Source: Colocasia esculenta
Lineage: Eukaryota > Streptophyta > Magnoliopsida > Alismatales > Araceae
NCBI GenBank assembly: GCA_014218235.1
Contig: CM024755.1
Coordinates: 164,355,941 to 164,419,940, forward strand
Length of the DNA stretch: 64,000 bases
Reading direction: 5' to 3'
The position numbers and the translations under genes were made by a program. The notes under the pieces were generated by a model. The model was given only the letters and a program-made list of their open reading frames with translations. It was not told the origin of the DNA and ran no database searches. Below, one piece after another: positions 47,151 to 57,879 of this stretch (its first letter is position 1; each line of letters starts with the position of its first letter).

Positions 47151-47495
47151 CATGCTCATATCGAATTCTTCATGGATTCTGTTGAAACACAGATTGCCTT
47201 TATATTTCAAATATGCTTGGCGCTTAAATAAAAAGTCAAATCTCTTCTGACAAAAAGCTGCATGCATATTTCAGAATCCTGTCAAAAAGATATGACCTAC
47301 TATTTTCAGTATGTTAGCAGAAGCACAGTACCTTGCATCGTTTATCATAAACACTCTTTTATGCTAACACTCTCTTCTATGCTCACAGACATCGAAGACC
47401 ATCAGAGTCTGTTTAAGACAGATGAAGAGAAAGATCAGCAACGACTAGAAGAGCTCCAACGGATCTCTTCAACGGATCTATTCTAAAGCTGCTCA

Positions 47496-47503
47496 TATAA
47501 AAG
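47496..47503 (+). promoter_or_regulatory. Probable TATA box, C3 LTR 1
   Basis: TATAAAAG followed by GATGGAGCATTGCTGAAG. Conserved in LTR 2 (50779-50786) and LTR 3 (54064-54071) and, more loosely, in C1 (13927-13934). Confidence 0.65.
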
Positions 47504-48311
47504 ATGGAGCATTGCTGAAGATGAAAAAGAGCCTTTTCCTGAATATCTTTGAAGGAGTGTACATCTGTGAGAAACACCTTCACGCCACATACACTCAAGG
47601 AAAGAGAGAAAGAGCCTGAGCCAAGAAGAAGCATTCAAAGCATTTCAAGCTCTCAAGCCTCCAAGCTTTCAAGCATTCGAGCCTTCTTTTCTCTCTTCTG
47701 TTTCTCTCCGAGCTTATTGTATATCTGGGGAGAGTTTGTGACTGTGAGCTTTGCATGAGTGTTCATCTTGTAAGGTCTCTCAGTCTGATCTTTCTAAGAA
47801 AGATCTGTGTCCAGCTGTAGGACGGTATACAGTTGTTAACCCAGCTAGGGTTGGTGTCTAGCAGAACCTAACTGGGGTTTGTACCAGTTGTCAACCCAGC
47901 TAGGGGTTTGTGTCTAGCAGAACCGCACTGGGGTTTGTTCCAGGAGGTTGGCTTCTTTACCTGTAAGAGAAGTGGGCTGCCTTCTTGCCCGGGAAAGAGA
48001 AGAAGACCTGGTGGGGGATCCAGGGTGTTGTAAGGTCCATAAGGGGGACTGTACCCTTGGTTAGTGAAATCCCAAGAGTTTGCTTGGGGACTGGACGTAG
48101 GACTTCCATGTGGGAAGGGCCGAACCAGGATAAATCTCCTGTGTCCTTGTGTGATTGTTCATTTGCTTCCGCACTGCTACTCTTTATCACACTAAACTAA
48201 CCAAACTTTCAAGTGTTATTTTCTGTGTTTAAGATTCTATTTCAGATTTCAGAAAAACCCATTCACCCCCCCTCTAGGTTTGCTTGCTGCCGTTCCAAAA
48301 GGGCCAACAAG

Positions 48312-48323
48312 TGGTATCAGAGC
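48312..48323 (+). other. C3 primer-binding site, body 1 (duplicated)
   Basis: TGGTATCAGAGC, two bases after LTR 1. A second copy, CCAACAAGTGGTATCAGAG, with the same LTR-end bases before it, occurs 28 bases downstream (primer part 48340-48350). Body 2 has the same doublet (51596-51607 and about 51624-51634). Confidence 0.9.
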
Positions 48324-48400
48324 TCGTCTCTCCAACAAGTGGTATCAGAGACAGTCTCTGAACTTTCAAAGAAGATCCAACGATCTTAGAGTAAAGATCC

Positions 48401-49126
48401 ATGGCAGCTCAAGGATATGCTGAAGGACAATCAGTCACCAGACCTCCATTCTTTGATGGAGAAGATTATCAACACTGGAAGATAAGGATGGAATGCTTCA
48501 TTCGAGGCACAGACTTTGATCTGTGGCAGGTAATTGAGGTAGGTGATTTTGTTTTTATCCCTGCTGAAAACACTACTACTATCACAGCAGCGGATAAGAT
48601 AAAGTTATCACTAAACTTTAAAGCTAAAAATTATTTATGTTGTGCTTTATCTAAAAAGGAATTTAGTAAAATATCTGCATGTATATCTGCTAAAGATATG
48701 TGGGACAAATTGAAGCTCACATATGAAGAAATACCCACTACGGATGAAATACCTACTGATGCTCAAGTGTTTAAAGAAACAAGACAGGAAGCTATAACTC
48801 CATCATCTTCAACTGTCGCCATTCAAAAGGAGCAACAGGAAGGACCTCATGATGTCATCCTTCCACCTGAAGAAGAAGAGTTAAAGGAGGAACCTCAGAG
48901 TGAGGGGGAGCCTCATATCCTTTTCGAAAAGGACATCTCTGAGGAAATAAGCACTGAAGAAGCTTCTGACAATGAAAAAGCTGAGGATAAAGCTCATAAA
49001 ATCCAAGTAACTTCTCAGGAGACATCTTCTGTAAACAACTCCTCAGGTAGCTTCAACATTAAAGAAGAAAATGCCTATCTACTCTTGATGAACAAAAGGA
49101 AAAGGCATTCAAATGGGTATGGTTAG
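48401..49126 (+). CDS. C3 truncated gag with acidic tail, body 1
   Basis: 241 codons from ATG at 48401. Residues 1-110 are the copia gag N-terminal region: MAAQGYAEGQSVTRPPFFDG, YQHWKIRMECFI, KEFSKISACISAKDMWDKLK, LTYEE. There the gag stops, and an unrelated Glu-rich acidic segment follows (EEEELKEEPQSEGEPHILFE and similar) to a short basic end. The gag C-terminal half and zinc knuckle are missing, as are all pol domains. The acidic part may derive from the integrase-RT hinge region of a parent element (inference). Compared with body 2 it has one extra A near 49095, which shifts the last residues. Whether it is translated is unknown. Confidence 0.7.
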   Translation: MAAQGYAEGQSVTRPPFFDGEDYQHWKIRMECFIRGTDFDLWQVIEVGDFVFIPAENTTTITAADKIKLSLNFKAKNYLCCALSKKEFSKISACISAKDMWDKLKLTYEEIPTTDEIPTDAQVFKETRQEAITPSSSTVAIQKEQQEGPHDVILPPEEEELKEEPQSEGEPHILFEKDISEEISTEEASDNEKAEDKAHKIQVTSQETSSVNNSSGSFNIKEENAYLLLMNKRKRHSNGYG

Positions 49127-49636
49127 AGGATGCTCAAAAACATCCGATTGGTGACTACCAACTCTTCACTTCATTCTAATCTGAAGAGGAAGTAGTCATC
49201 CTTTAGTTTCAGTTTTGTATTTTTAATGTACATTTATGTTTGTTATATTCAGTAAGCCACAATGCTACTAACAGTGTTTGCAAGTTTTCTGTTAAGATGT
49301 ATGCAGATAAAAATCTTGAAGACTTGACAAACAACATGTCAAAGGTCAAGAGCAACAAGATCAGACTTGCCTCACATTAAGAGGGAGTCTCATGCTCAGG
49401 GGAGCCTTCACTAAAGGGAAGTTATTCATTGAATATCTATTATTGTTGAACCCCTCAATGGTAAGAAATTTTCTCAAAGGGGAGAGAATGCATGGTAAGA
49501 TCCTTCCTTTTTGGTTAGTGACAAAAAGGGGGAGAGTTTGTATGAATTTTCTGAAACCTCTATGCTAACCTCTATGCTATATATATTTTTATCAGAAAAT
49601 TCACATAAATTTTATCATCACCAAAAAGGGGGAGAT
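49127..49636 (+). other. C3 body 1, 3' non-coding with multiple polypurine tracts
   Basis: Purine runs at 49475-49488, 49523-49536 and 49623-49636; the last abuts LTR 2 and is the functional one by position. Multiple polypurine tracts before the 3' LTR are described for Sireviruses. Confidence 0.8.
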
Positions 49637-51593
49637 TGTTGAACCACTCTCTATTTGTTCTTGTATTTTGGTGATAATAAAATTTATGATGTAACTTAAA
49701 TTGAATATTTTGTTTCATCTGTGTCGCATCAATCTCATAGCAAAAGCTAAGTCTTTCATTGATGCAATATATGGCGCACTAAAATGATAAAATCAATGTT
49801 TAATCAATATACATTGATTTCTGTTTAAAGTGCCAAAGTATTAAGCGTATTGATTGATAAGAAGTCGTTCCCATAACGACTCCTTAAGTGACCGAAATGA
49901 TTTGCTAAGAAGTCGATGCCATAACGATTTGATAAGTAGCCGTAACGACTTCTTCTTTGAGCGTATTGATTTGATAAGAAGTCGTTCCCATAACGACTCC
50001 TTAAGTGACCGAAATGATTTGCTAAGAAGTCGATGCCATAACGATTTGATAAGTAGCCGTAACGACTTCTTCTTTGAGCGTATTGATTTGATAAGAAGTC
50101 GTTCCCATAACGACTCCTTAAGTGACCGAAATGATTTGCTAAGAAGTCGATGCCATAACGATTTGATAAGTAGCCGTAACGACTTCTTCTTTGAGCGTAT
50201 TGATTTGATAAGAAGTCGTTCCCATAACGACTCCTTAAGTAACCGAAATGATTTGCTAAGAAGTCGATGCCATAACGATTTGATAAGTAGCCGTAACGAT
50301 TTCTTCTTTGAGCGTATTGATTTAATAAGAAGTCGTTCCCATAACGACTCCTTAAGTGACCGAAATGATTTGGTAAGAAATCGTTCCCATAACGATTTGT
50401 TAAGAAATCGTTCCTATAACGATTTCATAAGTCATGCTCATATCGAATTCTTCATAGATTCTGTTGAAACACAGATTGCCTTTATATTTCAAATATGCTT
50501 GGCGCTTAAATAAAAAGTCAAATCTCTTCTGACAAAAAGCTGCATGCATATTTCAGAATCCTGTCAAAAAGATATGACCTACTATTTTCAGTATGTTAGC
50601 AGAAGCACAGTACCTTGCATCGTTTATCATAAACACTCTTTTATGCTAACACTCTCTTCTATGCTCACAGACATCGAAGACCATCAGAGTCTGTTTAAGA
50701 CAGATGAAGAGAAAGATCAGCAACGACTAGAAGAGCTCCAACGGATCTCTTCAACGGATCTATTCTAAAGCTGCTCAATATAAAAGATGGAGCATTGCTG
50801 AAGATGAAAAAGAGCCTTTTCCTGAATATCTTTGAAGGAGTGTACATCTGTGAGAAACACCTTCACGCCACATACACTCAAGGAAAGAGAGAAAGAGCCT
50901 GAGCCAAGAAGAAGCATTCAAAGCATTTCAAGCTCTCAAGCCTCCAAGCTTTCAAGCATTCGAGCCTTCTTTTCTCTCTTCTGTTTCTCTCCGAGCTTAT
51001 TGTATATCTGGGGAGAGTTTGTGACTGTGAGCTTTGCATGAGTGTTCATCTTGTAAGGTCTCTCAGTCTGATCTTTCTAAGAAAGATCTGTGTCCAGCTG
51101 TAGGACGGTATACAGTTGTTAACCCAGCTAGGGGTTGGTGTCTAGCAGAACCTAACTGGGGTTTGTACCAGTTGTCAACCCAGCTAGGGGTTTGTGTCTA
51201 GCAGAACCGCACTGGGGTTTGTTCCAGGAGGTTGGCTTCTTTACCTGTAAGAGAAGTGGGCTGCCTTCTTGCCCGGGAAAGAGAAGAAGACCTGGTGGGG
51301 GATCCAGGGTGTTGTAAGGTCCATAAGGGGGACTGTACCCTTGGTTAGTGAAATCCCAAGAGTTTGCTTGGGGACTGGACGTAGGACTTCCATGTGGGAA
51401 GGGCCGAACCAGGATAAATCTCCTGTGTCCTTGTGTGATTGTTCATTTGCTTCCGCACTGCTACTCTTTATCACACTAAACTAACCAAACTTTCAAGTGT
51501 TATTTTCTGTGTTTAAGATTCTATTTCAGATTTCAGAAAAACCCATTCACCCCCCCTCTAGGTTTGCTTGCTGCCGTTCCAAAAGGGCCAACA
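49637..51593 (+). mobile_element. C3 LTR 2 (shared middle LTR)
   Basis: Serves as 3' LTR of body 1 and 5' LTR of body 2. One T is missing in the first repeat unit near 49854. The 117-bp array is at 49843-50432; TATA box at 50779-50786. Confidence 0.93.
49843..50432. repeat. 117-bp tandem repeat (C3 LTR 2)
   Basis: Same five-unit array as in LTR 1 with one base deleted at its start. Confidence 0.92.
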
Positions 51594-51684
51594 AGTGGTA
51601 TCAGAGCTCGTCTCTCCAACAAGTGGTATCAGAGACAGTCTCTGAACTTTCAAAGAAGATCCAACGATCTTAGAGTAAAGATCC

Positions 51685-52437
51685 ATGGCAGCTCAAGGAT
51701 ATGCTGAAGGACAATCAGTCACCAGACCTCCATTCTTTGATGGAGAAGATTATCAACACTGGAAGATAAGGATGGAATGCTTCATTCGAGGCACAGACTT
51801 TAATCTGTGGCAGGTAATTGAGGTAGGTGATTTTGTTTTTATCCCTGCTGAAAACACTACTACTATCACAGCAGCGGATAAGATAAAGTTATCACTAAAC
51901 TTTAAAGCTAAAAATTATTTATGTTGTGCTTTATCTAAAAAGGAATTTAGTAAAATATCTGCATGTATATCTGCTAAAGATATGTGGGACAAATTGAAGC
52001 TCACATATGAAGAAATACCCACTACGGATGAAATACCTACTGATGCTCAAGTGTTTAAAGAAACAAGACAGGAAGCTATAACTCCATCATCTTCAACTGT
52101 CGCCATTCAAAAGGAGCAACAGGAAGGACCTCATGATGTCATCCTTCCACCTGAAGAAGAAGAGTTAAAGGAGGAACCTCAGAGTGAGGGGGAGCCTCAT
52201 ATCCTTTTCGAAAAGGACATCTCTGAGGAAATAAGCACTGAAGAAGCTTCTGACAATGAAAAAGCTGAGGATAAAGCTCATAAAATCCAAGTAACTTCTC
52301 AGGAGACATCTTCTGTAAACAACTCCTCAGGTAGCTTCAACATTAAAGAAGAAAATGCCTATCTACTCTTGATGAACAAAGGAAAAGGCATTCAAATGGG
52401 TATGGTTAGAGGATGCTCAAAAACATCCGATTGGTGA
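51685..52437 (+). CDS. C3 truncated gag with acidic tail, body 2
   Basis: 250 codons from ATG at 51685, identical to the body 1 copy except Asn for Asp at residue 40 and a different C-terminus (NKGKGIQMGMVRGCSKTSDW) because one A is absent. It has the same missing zinc knuckle and the same acidic replacement. The two bodies would give proteins with different tails; which frame is ancestral cannot be told from two copies. Confidence 0.7.
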   Translation: MAAQGYAEGQSVTRPPFFDGEDYQHWKIRMECFIRGTDFNLWQVIEVGDFVFIPAENTTTITAADKIKLSLNFKAKNYLCCALSKKEFSKISACISAKDMWDKLKLTYEEIPTTDEIPTDAQVFKETRQEAITPSSSTVAIQKEQQEGPHDVILPPEEEELKEEPQSEGEPHILFEKDISEEISTEEASDNEKAEDKAHKIQVTSQETSSVNNSSGSFNIKEENAYLLLMNKGKGIQMGMVRGCSKTSDW

Positions 52438-52920
52438 CTACCAACTCTTCACTTCATTCTAATCTGAAGAGGAAGTAGTCATCCTTTAGTTTCAGTTTTG
52501 TATTTTTAATGTACATTTATGTTTGTTATATTCAGTAAGCCACAATGCTACTAACAGTGTTTGCAAGTTTTCTGTTAAGATGTATGCAGATAAAAATCTT
52601 GAAGACTTGACAAACAACATGTCAAAGGTCAAGAGCAACAAGATCAGACTTGCCTCACATTAAGAGGGAGTCTCATGCTCAGGGGGAGCCTTCACTAAAG
52701 GGAAGTTATTCATTGAATATCTATTATTGTTGAACCCCTCAATGGTAAGAAATTTTCTCAAAGGGGAGAGAATGCATGGTAAGATCCTTCCTTTTTGGTT
52801 AGTGACAAAAAGGGGGAGAGTTTGTATGAATTTTCTGAAACCTCTATGCTAACCTCTATGCTATATATATTTTTATCAGAAAATTCACATAAATTTTATC
52901 ATCACCAAAAAGGGGGAGAT
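52438..52920 (+). other. C3 body 2, 3' non-coding with polypurine tracts
   Basis: Purine runs near 52806-52820 and at 52907-52920, the latter abutting LTR 3. Apart from one extra G near 52683 it is the same as body 1. Confidence 0.8.
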
Positions 52921-54878
52921 TGTTGAACCACTCTCTATTTGTTCTTGTATTTTGGTGATAATAAAATTTATGATGTAACTTAAATTGAATATTTTGTTTC
53001 ATCTGTGTCGCATCAATCTCATAGCAAAAGCTAAGTCTTTCATTGATGCAATATATGGCGCACTAAAATGATAAAATCAATGTTTAATCAATATACATTG
53101 ATTTCTGTTTAAAGTGCCAAAGTATTAAGCGTATTGATTTGATAAGAAGTCGTTCCCATAACGACTCCTTAAGTGACCGAAATGATTTGCTAAGAAGTCG
53201 ATGCCATAACGATTTGATAAGTAGCCGTAACGACTTCTTCTTTGAGCGTATTGATTTGATAAGAAGTCGTTCCCATAACGACTCCTTAAGTGACCGAAAT
53301 GATTTGCTAAGAAGTCGATGCCATAACGATTTGATAAGTAGCCGTAACGACTTCTTCTTTGAGCGTATTGATTTGATAAGAAGTCGTTCCCATAACGACT
53401 CCTTAAGTGACCGAAATGATTTGCTAAGAAGTCGATGCCATAACGATTTGATAAGTAGCCGTAACGACTTCTTCTTTGAGCGTATTGATTTGATAAGAAG
53501 TCGTTCCCATAACGACTCCTTAAGTAACCGAAATGATTTGCTAAGAAGTCGATGCCATAACGATTTGATAAGTAGCCGTAACGATTTCTTCTTTGAGCGT
53601 ATTGATTTAATAAGAAGTCGTTCCCATAACGACTCCTTAAGTGACCGAAATGATTTGGTAAGAAATCGTTCCCATAACGATTTGTTAAGAAATCGTTCCT
53701 ATAACGATTTCATAAGTCATGCTCATATCGAATTCTTCATAGATTCTGTTGAAACACAGATTGCCTTTATATTTCAAATATGCTTGGCGCTTAAATAAAA
53801 AGTCAAATCTCTTCTGACAAAAAGCTGCATGCATATTTCAGAATCCTGTCAAAAAGATATGACCTACTATTTTCAGTATGTTAGCAGAAGCACAGTACCT
53901 TGCATCGTTTATCATAAACACTCTTTTATGCTAACACTCTCTTCTATGCTCACAGACATCGAAGACCATCAGAGTCTGTTTAAGACAGATGAAGAGAAAG
54001 ATCAGCAACGACTAGAAGAGCTCCAACGGATCTCTTCAACGGATCTATTCTAAAGCTGCTCAATATAAAAGATGGAGCATTGCTGAAGATGAAAAAGAGC
54101 CTTTTCCTGAATATCTTTGAAGGAGTGTACATCTGTGAGAAACACCTTCACGCCACATACACTCAAGGAAAGAGAGAAAGAGCCTGAGCCAAGAAGAAGC
54201 ATTCAAAGCATTTCAAGCTCTCAAGCCTCCAAGCTTTCAAGCATTCGAGCCTTCTTTTCTCTCTTCTGTTTCTCTCCGAGCTTATTGTATATCTGGGGAG
54301 AGTTTGTGACTGTGAGCTTTGCATGAGTGTTCATCTTGTAAGGTCTCTCAGTCTGATCTTTCTAAGAAAGATCTGTGTCCAGCTGTAGGACGGTATACAG
54401 TTGTTAACCCAGCTAGGGGTTGGTGTCTAGCAGAACCTAACTGGGGTTTGTACCAGTTGTCAACCCAGCTAGGGGTTTGTGTCTAGCAGAACCGCACTGG
54501 GGTTTGTTCCAGGAGGTTGGCTTCTTTACCTGTAAGAGAAGTGGGCTGCCTTCTTGCCCGGGAAAGAGAAGAAGACCTGGTGGGGGATCCAGGGTGTTGT
54601 AAGGTCCATAAGGGGGACTGTACCCTTGGTTAGTGAAATCCCAAGAGTTTGCTTGGGGACTGGACGTAGGACTTCCATGTGGGAAGGGCCGAACCAGGAT
54701 AAATCTCCTGTGTCCTTGTGTGATTGTTCATTTGCTTCCGCACTGCTACTCTTTATCACACTAAACTAACCAAACTTTCAAGTGTTATTTTCTGTGTTTA
54801 AGATTCTATTTCAGATTTCAGAAAAACCCATTCACCCCCCCTCTAGGTTTGCTTGCTGCCGTTCCAAAAGGGCCAACA
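52921..54878 (+). mobile_element. C3 LTR 3
   Basis: Ends GGCCAACA followed by the GTCAC target copy. The 117-bp array is at 53128-53718; TATA box at 54064-54071. Confidence 0.93.
53128..53718. repeat. 117-bp tandem repeat (C3 LTR 3)
   Basis: Same five-unit array as in LTRs 1 and 2. Confidence 0.92.
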
Positions 54879-54883
54879 GTCAC

Positions 54884-55665
54884 TGGTCATCCAGAAGAAC
54901 TCCAAGCTTCACTTTCATGATCCTCAGATGACGTAGTAGCTTGAACCGTGGATGAGCCGACTTCAACTCTGTTCAGAAGATGGATCTTCCTCGCTCAGGA
55001 CGGAGGGTTAAAGCAGAGCAGCAAGAAGAAGCTTTCTCTCTTGGGTTTTGCTTAGGGTTTTGGTATGGTGGCTTCTTACTGCGAAAATACCTCCATATGT
55101 TCTATATATATGGGTGTCCAAGTTTGGAGAGACGTTGTAAAAGGAAACACCCCAATATAAAACATATCCAAATCTCGTAACTGAGTTTTCTCTTCGTCTG
55201 TCGACAACCAGTATTGTGTCTGTCGACAAATGCTGAAAGATTTCCAGTTTCCAGAAGCATGGTCTTGAGGGAAAGGTCTTTTCTATGTGTGGCTGTTGAC
55301 AGGAAATTTGTTGCTGTCGACAGGCACAGTTCACTTGTGTTTCCTGAAGCTTGTTTGTCTTCCCTGTGCTTATCTGTTGACAGGGACCTTCAGGGCTGTC
55401 GACAGGTGCTTACTTGATGTCTTTTTCTTGTTATTTTGCTCTTGCATTTTAGTGTTTGTCTTGTATACATTCACACCTACATTGAAAGACATTCTAAGTG
55501 AGATACAATGATTGTATAGATGATCAATAGAAGCATGTACTTTCATGATTATATCTTGCTTGACTTTGTCACTGTCATCATGTTTCAACCATTCACACAA
55601 CATCAATTAACATTGTTCATTATCAAAAACATTTAATCACAAACATCACACATGAGAACCCAACA
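54884..55665 (-). mobile_element. C2 3' LTR, part right of C3
   Basis: Continues the C2 LTR (compare 60346-61124) up to ...CCCAACA. It contains six CTGTCGACAG-like palindromes or one-base variants between about 55197 and 55403. Confidence 0.88.
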
Positions 55666-55732
55666 ATCTCCCCCTTTTTGATGATGACAAAAATTTCAAT
55701 TTATGCACAATTGATGTTTCTCCCCCTTTTGG
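55666..55732 (-). other. C2 duplicated polypurine tracts
   Basis: Minus strand AAAAAGGGGGAGAT beside the LTR (55666-55680) and AAAAGGGGGAGAAAC 36 bases further in (55717-55732). Confidence 0.85.
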
Positions 55733-57500
55733 CAACATCCAAAAAGACAGTTCATGCACTCATGAATAGGAAATAGGCAAATAGCTGTGAATTTCATTCA
55801 ACGATCAGTCAGTACACACAGTTACAAAAGATTTGCATGACAGAACATAAAGAAATGCAAACGATGGGAAATGACAGGACTGACACAGCAAACTAAGACA
55901 CCAATCACATGACCCAAACCTAGTGAGAAGAAAAAACTAGATAACTCAGACTGTGCAACTGTCGACAGGCACAAACAGGTTTTAGCCAGTTTTGCATACA
56001 GAATTTGCTGGGCAATGAGCGTCCAAATGGTATTTAAGGTTGAAAATAGGTATATTCACATCATAAAATGTCATACCCACTGATATTAAGATGCATCAAA
56101 AGTCTACAATGATTATGAAATAATACTCCAGTAGTCTCAAGTTATAGCATTAAGAAGACATCGTACAAACACATATGAAAATAAGATAACCCCTGTGAAT
56201 AAAACCATTGTAGAAAAAAATATTTCTTAGTGGGTGATGGTCAGTTGGTACATGAAAGTGATGTCTACATGAGCAATCAACCATAAACATCATACTGCCC
56301 TTGATTGAAAAGCATGGAGACTTCAATCTATTTCTACTTTGAATTATTGCTGAATTTAATGGAAAAAGTGGTAATTAGGATCACGATCACCTTTTGACGT
56401 GAGGATAGACATGGGGAATGCCCGTACCCCCAGTTACTCAGTGGGAGTGACCATCATACCATTATACAGAGATAATGAATAAGCTTTTTGACGCAAAGAT
56501 AGACATTTGGGATGCCCATGTCCCCGGTTACTCAGTGATACTCGTCATTGCTCTACCTTTGCCCCGATACATTATCTTGTTGATAAGCTTTTGAGTGTTA
56601 GAAATAGGTAGCTTTTCTCCCCCCCCCCCCCCCCCCCCCCCTTTTTTTTTTTGTAAATCAAGGTCAAAGAGTATTTAAGGTTAAAATCCAATGCAAGACA
56701 TAAAGTTCAATGACCTCCGGACATATCAAGGCATGTGGGAAAAATGATTATCCACAAGGGAGTCATTCAATTGAGTTAGGTTAAAGCCATTAGATTTGTT
56801 CAATGTATTCTAAATGATACAACCTAGACTCATACAAGAATAGTATGTCAAAATCATTGTGACTCAGACAATATCTTTGATACGAAGTGAGTACGACAAA
56901 GTATAACACAAGTAAGTACCCAATTTTCACCTTGCATTAATTATATGAACATGGCCATGAAGGATGTTGAGAAAAGATGAAGGATTTCAATTGAAATGAG
57001 TATCTGTCGACAACAAATTTGAGCATGTCGACAGATGCAGATAGTTTTGAAATCCTGGGTTCAGTGAGAACATGTCTGTCGACTGATGAAAGTCTGGCTG
57101 TCGATAGATGTACACAGACTGAAGGAATGGAGTTCGGGGAGGACAATTACTGTGTCTGGCTGTCGACAGCTGGGATACTGGCTATCGACAGATCCACACA
57201 AGCTTCAAAGCCTAGTGTCTGTGAAGGCATAACTGTCGATAGATGTGTTTGGGGCTGTCGACAGGTGCTTGACAAATCAGGTTTAAGGCTGAGAATAGAG
57301 AGAACTTTGAACTTCATGCTTTGGAAATTATGACATATAAAGAATGGACATTTTCCCTCATGAATTTCACTCACCAAACCTGAACTCACTCCCCCATAGT
57401 GTATGCATGTGATGACTTAACATTCAAGCAATTCAAACAGGATATTCATATGCATGGGAAGCATTTGCACACAAGAGAGCATTCATAAGCATATGAGCAC
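55733..57500 (-). other. C2 non-coding interior with palindromes and poly-C/poly-T
   Basis: No pol motif. It contains 23 C followed by 11 T at 56619-56652 and an imperfect duplication of about 60-70 bp (56395-56455 and 56490-56550). Eight CTGTCGACAG-like palindromes cluster at 57003-57262, with one more near 55960. In a full copia element this space would hold the end of protease, integrase and RT; here it is replaced or deleted. Confidence 0.7.
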
Positions 57501-57780
57501 AGATTTCCATTTGGTGTCAAAAGTAAATTGTGGTTAAGACTATCAACCAACAACACATTGTCTATTGAGTTAGAGGCATACTTACCTACCTTACATGTGC
57601 CAATGATTTGGCCCTTATTGTTACCTCCAAAGACAACCTAACCTCCATCTTTCTCCACTAGCAGATAGAATTTTCCTTTGTCGCCCATCATGTGCCTCGA
57701 GCAGCCACTATCCAAGTACCATTTGTTTTGATTTTCGGCTGCTAGGCATTCTTGCATAGATGGATCAGACAAGAAGTTTT
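57500..57780 (-). pseudogene. C2 protease N-terminal fragment
   Basis: Minus strand reads NKWYLDSGCSRHMMGDKGKF, the copia protease active-site region with D-S-G, then a stop, VVFGGNNKGQIIGTCKVGK and NVLLVDSLNHNLL. Similarity stops there. The preceding stretch includes RPKVIWVPK, typical just before Sirevirus protease. Confidence 0.82.
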
Positions 57781-57879
57781 GGTACCCAAATTACTTTGGG
57801 TCTGAATTTTTCATTCACGCCAAAAAGTAAATGCTTTAGAATCCAAACTTGTTTGAGTTTCAGTTTGTTTGAATTATTC

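Larger units (their letters stand above)
46354..48309 (+). mobile_element. C3 LTR 1
   Basis: TGTTGAACC...GGCCAACA. TATA box TATAAAAG at 47496-47503. Contains the 117-bp repeat array. Differs from LTRs 2 and 3 by, for example, GGATTC for AGATTC near 47173, one missing A before the TATA box, and one missing G near 47850. Confidence 0.93.
46354..54878 (+). mobile_element. C3: three-LTR tandem copia element (LTR-body-LTR-body-LTR)
   Basis: Flanked by GTCAC on both sides (46349-46353 and 54879-54883). It holds three LTRs of 1,956, 1,957 and 1,958 bp (46354-48309, 49637-51593, 52921-54878) and two 1,327-bp bodies. Periods are 3,283 and 3,284 bp. I see only about five differences between LTRs and three between bodies. 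Each body has a primer site, a truncated gag and polypurine tracts. The simplest origin is one insertion followed by unequal exchange between LTRs of two identical copies. The family is related to C1 through LTR ends and gag start. Confidence 0.93.

Noticed and set aside
46572..47231. 219-codon ORF rich in R/S/N/D repeats (also at 49854 and 53139)
   Set aside because: It is the translation of a 117-bp tandem repeat within an LTR. The period is divisible by three, which explains the open frame; no start context or domain supports a protein.
46354..54878. C3 tandem copies as a likely assembly artefact
   Set aside because: Not dismissed outright, but small differences between all three LTRs and both bodies, plus a matching target duplication at both outer ends, favour a real array. 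Long reads would settle it.
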